This document shows, one piece after another, positions 1 to 5,313 of a DNA stretch of 5,313 nt; the first letter of the stretch is position 1; each line of letters starts with the position of its first letter. The stretch comes from an uncultured Chryseolinea sp. GTDB taxonomy: Bacteria > Bacteroidota > Bacteroidia > Cytophagales > Cyclobacteriaceae. The position numbers and the translations under genes were made by a program. Under the pieces are notes generated by a model, which saw nothing but the letters and a program-made list of their open reading frames with translations, was not told the origin of the DNA and searched no databases. The stretch lies in assembly GCA_946478915.1 (NCBI GenBank), contig CAMLER010000398.1, positions 1 through 5,313 on the forward strand, written 5' to 3'.

Positions 1-1307
1 ATAGCAAATACCAAAACCCCATGAACCATCCAGCGTTCGATTTTCCAGGCCTTTAATTTTTTATTTGAAAGTTGACGGTAGGGGTCGCCCAACGTTTCGG
101 CTAAGCCTCCACATCCACAAACCCAGGAGCAATACCAACGTTTTCCAAAAAAATAAACCAGGACAGGAACAGCAACAATAATGAGGGTGATTCCCCAACC
201 TAGCATGAAAATTCCCAGCTGCCCTCCGGCGATCAGCTCATTAAGACGATAATCAAAAAACAGTGTGTAGTCAAGTGGCCATATATTCTTGAAGTCGAAA
301 TATGGTTTGTTAAGTCTGATCAGAATTTCGGGTATAAGAAACGCAAAGGCTGTTTGAAAAAACATGACGGAAATTGTGCGGAGGATCTGGTATTGACTAT
401 GGCGGTAATGGATTATCATTCGCGCTCCCATAACCAAAATGCAAATGGTGTAGATGAGTCCATATAGAAAAAATCTGCCTGCTTCATTTCCGTTCAACAC
501 TTTGCTGATTGGATCGACCATGATGATCCAGTTGGTCATGTATTCCGGATAAAAATATAATACGATGTAAAAAATGATCAGCCACGTTCCAGTGAGTATG
601 CCCAGCCATCCAACATTCTTCATGGGGTTGAAAAAAATATTATTGTTCTTTATACCCTCCTGCTCTTTCACCTTTGGAAGGATGTACGTCAAAGAACCGA
701 TAATGCATAGGCCAAACGTTAGTAGGAAATATCCGAAAGGATTGTTCTTAACAGGACTTCCTGCAGAAGCTTTAGTAAGCGCATATTTCAAATCTTTTTG
801 GGCATAGCGATCGAAACCGACTTTATTTATGATTCCATACGCTGCAATTTTTTCCGAAACATTTTTTAACTCCTTCGTAAGCGCTTCTTCGGATTCAAAG
901 GACTTGCCGTCAAGGTTACTTCCAAAATCCTTAAACGCCTTTGCCTTGAAGGATGCAGTTTCGTTCGACGTTCTGAAAACGGAGTCAATGGACGATATCG
1001 AAAATGTGGATCCCCTCTGAGCAATTTTTGCAATGTCCTCGTCAGAGATGCGAAAATTCTCAACCACCTGATCATTGATTGACTCGAATATTTGCGACAG
1101 CTCTTTGACAAAAGTGAAATTGGAGTCGACACGCCGATTAAGAAGTTTAGCCGAGTGCGTAAGGAACAGTTCTTTTTTTATAGAATCATTTATTTTTTCC
1201 TCTACTGTTGACGCGGTGAGTGTATAATCGGCCCAAAAGAAAGAAGCATTAAAAAGGAAAAAGCCAGCCGCGAATAAAACAAGCCCCAATATTTTGAGAG
1301 ATTTCAT
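1..1307 (-). CDS. Polytopic membrane 4Fe-4S-type protein, 3' end cut off by the window edge
   Basis: The reading frame opens at ATG 1305-1307 and stays open for 435 codons to the left edge without a stop; the C-terminus is outside. The start is firm because an in-frame TAA lies three codons upstream (1314-1316). I read one N-terminal membrane anchor (about residues 5-25), a mostly polar segment of about 165 residues (26-190), then hydrophobic segments near 192-211, 234-254, 278-297, 312-330 and 363-387, with another starting at 427. Lys/Arg-rich loops at 212-233 and 298-311 suggest an N-in topology, which puts the 26-190 segment outside and the cluster C393-x3-C397-x-C399 (CSWVCGCGG) in the cytoplasm. 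This resembles NapH/CcoG/NosR-like membrane ferredoxins, whose ferredoxin CxxCxxCxxxCP motifs would lie further downstream, here off the window. It starts 13 bp after the flavoprotein gene, probably in one operon, so a role passing electrons between NAD(P)H and the membrane is likely but inferred. Exact substrate unknown. Confidence 0.85.
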   Translation of the reverse strand, partial: MKSLKILGLVLFAAGFFLFNASFFWADYTLTASTVEEKINDSIKKELFLTHSAKLLNRRVDSNFTFVKELSQIFESINDQVVENFRISDEDIAKIAQRGSTFSISSIDSVFRTSNETASFKAKAFKDFGSNLDGKSFESEEALTKELKNVSEKIAAYGIINKVGFDRYAQKDLKYALTKASAGSPVKNNPFGYFLLTFGLCIIGSLTYILPKVKEQEGIKNNNIFFNPMKNVGWLGILTGTWLIIFYIVLYFYPEYMTNWIIMVDPISKVLNGNEAGRFFLYGLIYTICILVMGARMIIHYRHSQYQILRTISVMFFQTAFAFLIPEILIRLNKPYFDFKNIWPLDYTLFFDYRLNELIAGGQLGIFMLGWGITLIIVAVPVLVYFFGKRWYCSWVCGCGGLAETLGDPYRQLSNKKLKAWKIERWMVHGVLVFA

Positions 1308-1320
1308 GTTCAGTTAAGAT

Positions 1321-2616
1321 TTAAGCTGCTTTCAACGCTGGATGGCTATTGTAAAATTCCTTTGTTATCTCGGCCTCGTGTCGATGGTAGAATTCAGGAT
1401 CGAAATTCGCCTGCGGCAAGTGCTGAAGGACGTATTGAATGTCTCGCTTTTCTCGCAGCCAGCGATCAAAACATTCATGACGAAGACGAATCCCGAAGGT
1501 GTTAATTCCCAAAAATTCCCTGGTGCGCGTATTCCAGATAAAATGCATTGCTTTTTTTCCTGACGCGTGTTCCCAATAGAAATCTTCTTCATCTGGACCT
1601 CGCTCGGCATTGACCGTACCATACGTCTGAAATTCGATATCAAAAAACTTCGCCGAGTTGAACCAGGGTCCGGGTTCGTATTTTGTCGGATGTCCACAAA
1701 TGGTTTGAGCGACTACTTCACCCATCATCCGGCCCGTATACCAAACCTGTTCGATCGCTTTCCTGCCAGGAAGCGGATAAGAACGCTCGACGCAATCTCC
1801 GATAGCATAAATACCTTCGATGTTTGTAGTTAAGTATTCATCTACGATCACGCCTTTCCCGGTCTTCACGCCAGAATCTTTTAGAAAGCTGATATTCGGT
1901 GAAACGCCAACAGCGAGACCGACGAACTGGCATTCGATATTTTCATCTTTGTTCGTGATCACAGCCCCCACCTTACCATTTGAACCAGATTGAATTTCTT
2001 TTAGCTCAGTCGATAATTTTAAATTAACTCCGTGCGATCTAATGTGGCGAGAGATCATGTTTGCTTCCTTCAACGGTAGCGCTACACTCCAAAACTCCGG
2101 TTCGCGCACCAAAAAAGTAACGCCTATTTTTCTCGATAATAACATTTCAGCCATTTCAACGCCTATCAGCCCACCTCCGACGATGACAGCATGATTGATA
2201 CCCGTCGTATTGGCTTCCATTAGTTGCAGATCATTATAACCGTACAACCCCTGTACACCTGGGAGATCCTGTCCTATCCAACCAAATTTATTTGAGGTAG
2301 ACCCTGTTGCAATAATGAGCACATGGTAGTCAATTTTCTTTCCTGAGTTTAAGGCAACGGACTTTGAGGAGGGTGTCACTTCTATCACGTGATCAAATAC
2401 AAGGTCAATCTTGTTCTTTTTCCAAAACCAATCTTCGTAAGGCTTTGTATGTTCAAATTTCAAATGACCCATGTACACGTACATGAGTGCTGTACGCGAA
2501 AAGAAGTGTTCTGTCTCGGAAGATATAATTGTAATCCTGTGCTCGCTCAGTTTTCGAATATGGCGGGCGGCTGTTACACCTGAGATCCCGTTCCCAATGA
2601 TCACTATGTGTTTCAT
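1321..2616 (-). CDS. NAD(P)/FAD-dependent oxidoreductase (Pyr_redox_2 family)
   Basis: A 431-residue soluble flavoprotein with the two-dinucleotide-fold layout of the NirB-domain/rubredoxin-reductase/NADH-oxidase group. The FAD fold begins at the N-terminus with GNGISG (residues 8-13). The FFSRTAL segment (38-44) matches the usual 'YxRPxL' region. ATG at 103-105 is the conserved turn after the first fold. The NAD(P)-binding GGGLIG is at 147-152, and the second FAD motif IYAIGDC is at 269-275 (G273, D274). No redox CxxC or CxxxxC pair is present, so it is not a disulfide reductase; the cysteines are C229, C275, C307 and C382. The residue after NAD beta-2 is V170-R171 rather than Asp/Glu, so NADH versus NADPH preference is open. 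The last 100 residues form a C-terminal domain I cannot name. No start codon exists in frame upstream before the TAA at 2761-2763, fixing the start. It is likely co-transcribed with the Fe-S membrane protein 13 bp downstream, its plausible electron acceptor. Specific substrate not recognised. Confidence 0.9.
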   Translation of the reverse strand: MKHIVIIGNGISGVTAARHIRKLSEHRITIISSETEHFFSRTALMYVYMGHLKFEHTKPYEDWFWKKNKIDLVFDHVIEVTPSSKSVALNSGKKIDYHVLIIATGSTSNKFGWIGQDLPGVQGLYGYNDLQLMEANTTGINHAVIVGGGLIGVEMAEMLLSRKIGVTFLVREPEFWSVALPLKEANMISRHIRSHGVNLKLSTELKEIQSGSNGKVGAVITNKDENIECQFVGLAVGVSPNISFLKDSGVKTGKGVIVDEYLTTNIEGIYAIGDCVERSYPLPGRKAIEQVWYTGRMMGEVVAQTICGHPTKYEPGPWFNSAKFFDIEFQTYGTVNAERGPDEEDFYWEHASGKKAMHFIWNTRTREFLGINTFGIRLRHECFDRWLREKRDIQYVLQHLPQANFDPEFYHRHEAEITKEFYNSHPALKAA

Positions 2617-2649
2617 GTGGGTAAAGATAGGGAATGGGGGCGGATGGTG

Positions 2650-2700
<51 letters not shown>

Positions 2701-2737
2701 GTATTGGGGATAATGGAATAGGGCACAAGGTACGACT

Positions 2738-2790
2738 GTCCTTACTTTGTCCTTATACCTTTATACCTTATACCTCTAAACCTTATACCT
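2738..2790. repeat. Degenerate CCTTATA short-repeat array
   Basis: On the + strand, CCTTATA occurs at 2751-2757, 2766-2772 and 2781-2787. Between them sit variants CCTTTATA (2758-2765) and CCTCTAAA (2773-2780), so five units of 7-8 bp lie head to tail. A flanking word GTCCTTA occurs at 2738-2744 and again at 2749-2755. The array fills the space just downstream of the phosphorylase stop codon. It has no dyad symmetry and no T-run, so it does not read as an intrinsic terminator. Its function is unknown; replication slippage or a dispersed heptamer family are both possible. Confidence 0.75.
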
Positions 2791-2798
2791 CCATCCCC

Positions 2799-4451
2799 CT
2801 AAGACAAATACATCCGCTCATAATACTCGTCCGCCATCCTGCCGGAGTCGAAAAAGGGAAGTACGTCCTTCATACTGGACATAACAAGTTTCTGCCACTT
2901 ATCCGGATGATCGTAATACAGTGGAATAATTTCTTTTTCAAGGACGTCCATAAGTTTTTGTGCTTCGATCTTATCCTTGGACTCCGGAGTCAATGCGTCA
3001 TCGGCTGTGTCGATGATGAATGAGTTTTTCCCATGTCGTGCGAATTCCGGCACCCAACCGTCGGGAATGGAAAGGTTGATAGAGCCATTCATCGCGGCGG
3101 TCATACCAGATGTTCCAGACGCTTCATGATAAAGCTTGGGATTGTTCAACCAGATATCGGACCCTTTTTTTAAATGATCAGATAGCCATAATTCGTAACC
3201 TGTTACAACGGTGCAGTTAGACAAATCCTTAGTCTTCCAATAGATTTCGTTGAAAATATTAATGGCACCATAGTCCTCGGGGTAAGGCTTTCCTGCCCAG
3301 ATGATCTGTATTGGGTAATTCTTGTTTTGAGCCAGTTTCAAAAAACGATCATAATTCAGAAGTAAGAGGTTGGCCCTTTTATAAGCTGCAAAACGACGGG
3401 CCCAAACAATGGTGAGTACCTCTTCGTCAAAAAGCTTTCCGGTCTGATTGGCAACAACTCTGAACAGCTTGCGCTTCATTTCTTTTTTGCGGGTAGCCAA
3501 CCCATTTTCGTCCCCGTTTTTTTGAAAAGTTTCTAGTGCGGGGTCCTGCCAGTATGTTTTGTTCTGGGCATTTGTAATGGCCGTGATCTCGCAAATATTC
3601 TTGTAGTTCCCCCACATTCTATTTGCCACCTCACCATGCAACTGCGATACGCCATTTGCCTTCTTCGCAAGGCGCAATGCTGCAAGTGTATAATTCAACA
3701 CACCATGCTCTGGTTGTACGTATTCGTTAACCTGACTTAAAGACAATCCATTGAAAAAGCTCATGCTGTGAAGAAGTGGTATACTATGTTCTTCATTGCC
3801 GGCTTTCTCAGGTGTATGCGTGGTAAACACAACACGCTTTTTTACCTCATCGATGTTCTTATATTTTTCAAGAAGGTAAAAGCACATAGGGAGTGCGTGG
3901 CCTTCATTCATGTGATAGATCTCGGTATCACGCTTGAGAACGTCGAGCAGCTTGGCGCCACCAATACCGAGCAGAATAGACTGCGCTATGCGAGTCGTTT
4001 CGTTCGGATCATAAAGACGATGGCTGATAGTTTGCGCCAGGTAATCATTTTCGGGAATGTCGGTGCTCAATAAAAACAATGGTGCCGAATTGAAGACACC
4101 TGGTTTAAGAAGATAAGCCTTAACAAAAACTTTGGCACCATGAATAGTAATCGGAAATACGATATGGGTGTCGGTCAAAAAAGAATAATCCTTGTCACGA
4201 AAACTGACCCTAAGTGTTTGATCCTGGTTTCGCTCCTGGTCATAGTACCCTTTCTTCCATAAGATACCGATGCCGATCATGTTCTGTTTTAGTTCGTAAG
4301 CGCTGCGAAGGTGGGAGCCGGCCAGAAAGCCCAATCCGCCACTATAAATCTTCAAAGGCTGATCAATGGCAAACTCCATTGAAAAATATGCCACAGGTTT
4401 GGAATACTTTTTATTGAATTTGTAAGGAAAAAGATCGTTCAGGTTAATCAT
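2799..4451 (-). CDS. glgP: Short-form alpha-glucan phosphorylase (GT35) lacking the PLP lysine
   Basis: This 550-residue GT-B protein belongs to the alpha-glucan phosphorylase family, which releases glucose-1-phosphate from glycogen or maltodextrin in the cytoplasm. Visible motifs are YFSMEF (22-27), the glycine-rich loop SGGLGFLAG (37-45), HMNEGHAL (180-187), THTPEKAGNEEH (211-222), WARRFAAYKR (350-359) and EASGTSGM (443-450). By alignment with rabbit muscle phosphorylase, R353, K358 and E443 match R569, K574 and E672. The position of the PLP-binding K680 is T451 (codon ACC, 3099-3101), two base changes from any Lys codon, so a single read error is unlikely. Long family members have about 800-850 residues; this one starts directly at the catalytic core. 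The start is fixed by an in-frame TGA three codons upstream (4458-4460). It stands between an ABC ATPase gene and a redox pair, with no other glycogen gene in view. Family assignment is strong; phosphorolytic activity is less certain because of T451. Confidence 0.9.
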   Translation of the reverse strand: MINLNDLFPYKFNKKYSKPVAYFSMEFAIDQPLKIYSGGLGFLAGSHLRSAYELKQNMIGIGILWKKGYYDQERNQDQTLRVSFRDKDYSFLTDTHIVFPITIHGAKVFVKAYLLKPGVFNSAPLFLLSTDIPENDYLAQTISHRLYDPNETTRIAQSILLGIGGAKLLDVLKRDTEIYHMNEGHALPMCFYLLEKYKNIDEVKKRVVFTTHTPEKAGNEEHSIPLLHSMSFFNGLSLSQVNEYVQPEHGVLNYTLAALRLAKKANGVSQLHGEVANRMWGNYKNICEITAITNAQNKTYWQDPALETFQKNGDENGLATRKKEMKRKLFRVVANQTGKLFDEEVLTIVWARRFAAYKRANLLLLNYDRFLKLAQNKNYPIQIIWAGKPYPEDYGAINIFNEIYWKTKDLSNCTVVTGYELWLSDHLKKGSDIWLNNPKLYHEASGTSGMTAAMNGSINLSIPDGWVPEFARHGKNSFIIDTADDALTPESKDKIEAQKLMDVLEKEIIPLYYDHPDKWQKLVMSSMKDVLPFFDSGRMADEYYERMYLS

Positions 4452-4469
4452 AGAGGATCAATAAGTGGT

Positions 4470-4477
4470 CAAACGTA
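4470..4477 (-). promoter_or_regulatory. Candidate Bacteroidota -7 promoter element for the phosphorylase gene
   Basis: On the minus strand the sequence is TACGTTTG, an exact match to the Bacteroidota primary-sigma -7 consensus TAnnTTTG. It ends 18 bp before the phosphorylase start, which would give a very short leader. The nearest upstream TTTG (4504-4507) is 26 bp away, longer than the usual 19-21 bp spacing to the -33 box, so the match is incomplete. No purine-rich ribosome-binding site precedes the ATG, which is normal for this phylum. Confidence 0.35.
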
Positions 4478-4575
4478 GTAAAAGCCAGCCAATTGAATTG
4501 CATCAAATTGCCTTCGAAACTTACAACCCTAAGTTGCAAACGATTGAACCACTGAACTGAGATATAACTTTGAGA

Positions 4576-5313
4576 CTATGAGAAGAAATTAATTAAGTCT
4601 TCAAGCGATTTGAGACTGGTTTTGTCATTGATCGTCCAAACTAATTGATCGCTTTCTTTGTGTACTGATACCTTATATTTTGCTGCTGCGTCCGACCCGG
4701 TGATGAATCCATTTCGTTCCAATGCATTCTTCGTCCACAAATACTCATGTCCGGATCCTATAAGATCCACACATATCCCGCGATGAGGTACATGCTCAAC
4801 TTTCCCCGTCTTCAAGTCAAAACCTTTAAACTGAAAAATTGAATCAAAGGCGCCGTTCAGAACCAGATCCTCGGGGATACCGCTAATTATTTTTTTATCG
4901 CGGTCGGCTAGCCAGATGATGTCAGCCGTCTGAAGTGCCAGATCGAGCTCGTGTGTGGAAACCAGGATGGCTTTGTTTGCGTCATGCGCCAACTTTCGCA
5001 AAAGATTCATGATCTCAAGTCGGTTGTTGAGATCAAGGTGGGCCGTTGGTTCATCCAATAATATAGAGGGAGTATTTTGTATAACCGCCCGTGCAATCAT
5101 CACCATCTGCAATTGACCATCGCTCAGCTCATGAATTTTTTTATTTTTCAGATGATCGATGTGGAATTCTGTTAAAGTATGAGCGATCATTTGTTGATCG
5201 TTAGCTGAAAGCCTGACATTCCATCCCAGGTATGGATAACGACCGAAAGCGACGACCTCAAATGCCGTCATATTGATTGCAGATATCCGATCTGTGAGAA
5301 CCACAGCAAGATG
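4576..5313 (-). CDS. Iron-chelate/cobalamin-type ABC transporter ATPase, 5' end cut off by the window edge
   Basis: The frame is open to the right edge, leaving 245 residues here. The GTG at 5302-5304 is an internal valine, not a start, because homologous sequence continues upstream of it. Counting from the edge, the fragment shows the family's VAFGRYPYLGW segment (21-31), the ABC signature LSDGQ (63-67; D replaces the usual second G), Walker B SILLDEP (83-89), D-loop AHLD (91-94) and H-loop STHELD (119-124). Walker A is off the window. The pattern fits FecE/FhuC/BtuD-type ATPases, which power inner-membrane uptake of ferric siderophores, heme or cobalamin; the substrate cannot be read from this fragment. 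Where the Q-loop glutamine is expected the protein has VVLTDR (4-9). After the catalytic core about 68 further residues (178-245) form an extension lacking in E. coli FecE. Permease genes would be expected upstream. The stop (TAG 4576-4578) is followed by a 124-bp gap. Confidence 0.88.
   Translation of the reverse strand, partial: HLAVVLTDRISAINMTAFEVVAFGRYPYLGWNVRLSANDQQMIAHTLTEFHIDHLKNKKIHELSDGQLQMVMIARAVIQNTPSILLDEPTAHLDLNNRLEIMNLLRKLAHDANKAILVSTHELDLALQTADIIWLADRDKKIISGIPEDLVLNGAFDSIFQFKGFDLKTGKVEHVPHRGICVDLIGSGHEYLWTKNALERNGFITGSDAAAKYKVSVHKESDQLVWTINDKTSLKSLEDLINFFS

Noticed and set aside
574..1132. Short open frames on both strands (574-807 +, 829-1020 +, 866-1132 -)
   Set aside because: They lie wholly inside the long open frame of the membrane Fe-S protein, which has coherent membrane segments and a cysteine motif; the short frames show no family features.
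1..1307. Identity as NosR, NapH or CcoG
   Set aside because: The cysteine cluster differs from CxxxCP, the extracytoplasmic part shows no flavin motif, and the ferredoxin end is outside the window, so no specific name is justified.
2701..2737. Promoter-like TACCTTGT on the minus strand ahead of the oxidoreductase gene
   Set aside because: It misses the TAnnTTTG consensus at its end and has no TTTG at a suitable upstream distance.
2738..2790. Possible CRISPR-like or terminator structure in the repeat-rich gap
   Set aside because: Units are 7-8 bp with no spacers and no dyad symmetry, which rules out a CRISPR array and an intrinsic terminator.
4518..4535. Inverted repeat AACTTA / TAAGTT with a six-base loop upstream of the phosphorylase gene
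   Set aside because: The arms are only six AT-rich pairs and no T-run follows on the minus strand, so it is neither a convincing terminator nor a clear operator.

Overview
The window reads as a piece of a Bacteroidota chromosome, most likely of the class Cytophagia. Four signs point that way. A short (550-residue) alpha-glucan phosphorylase is present. The iron-siderophore-type ABC ATPase has a C-terminal extension and a 'VLTDR' stretch where a Q-loop is expected. The membrane Fe-S protein carries a CSWVCGCGG cysteine cluster. Shine-Dalgarno sequences are absent, and a Bacteroidota-style TAnnTTTG promoter element may be present. The lineage call is inferred from protein style and memory, not from a search.

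All four genes lie on the minus strand, so transcription runs from high to low coordinates. First (4576-5313) is the C-terminal two thirds of a FecE/FhuC-like ABC transporter ATPase; its Walker A region lies beyond the right edge. After a 124-bp gap comes a complete GT35-family alpha-glucan phosphorylase (2799-4451). A 182-bp gap follows, unusual in holding two unrelated short-repeat arrays: a TCTCAC hexanucleotide microsatellite and a scattered CCTTATA-type array. Next is a complete NAD(P)/FAD-dependent oxidoreductase (1321-2616). Only 13 bp later a polytopic membrane protein starts (1307) and runs off the left edge. It stays open through 435 codons and ends in the window with a cytoplasmic-side cysteine cluster typical of membrane 4Fe-4S proteins.

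The last two genes look like a co-translated electron-transfer pair: a soluble NAD(P)H-oxidising flavoprotein and a membrane Fe-S protein whose cysteine cluster is predicted to face the cytoplasm. The phosphorylase belongs to storage-glucan metabolism and the ABC ATPase to metal-chelate or cobalamin uptake; neither has an obvious link to the redox pair.

The most striking single feature is in the phosphorylase. The lysine that carries pyridoxal phosphate in classical glycogen phosphorylases is a threonine here (T451), while the surrounding active-site residues are kept. No RNA genes, mobile elements, CRISPR arrays or complete terminators were seen, and no gene-free stretch exceeds 182 bp.
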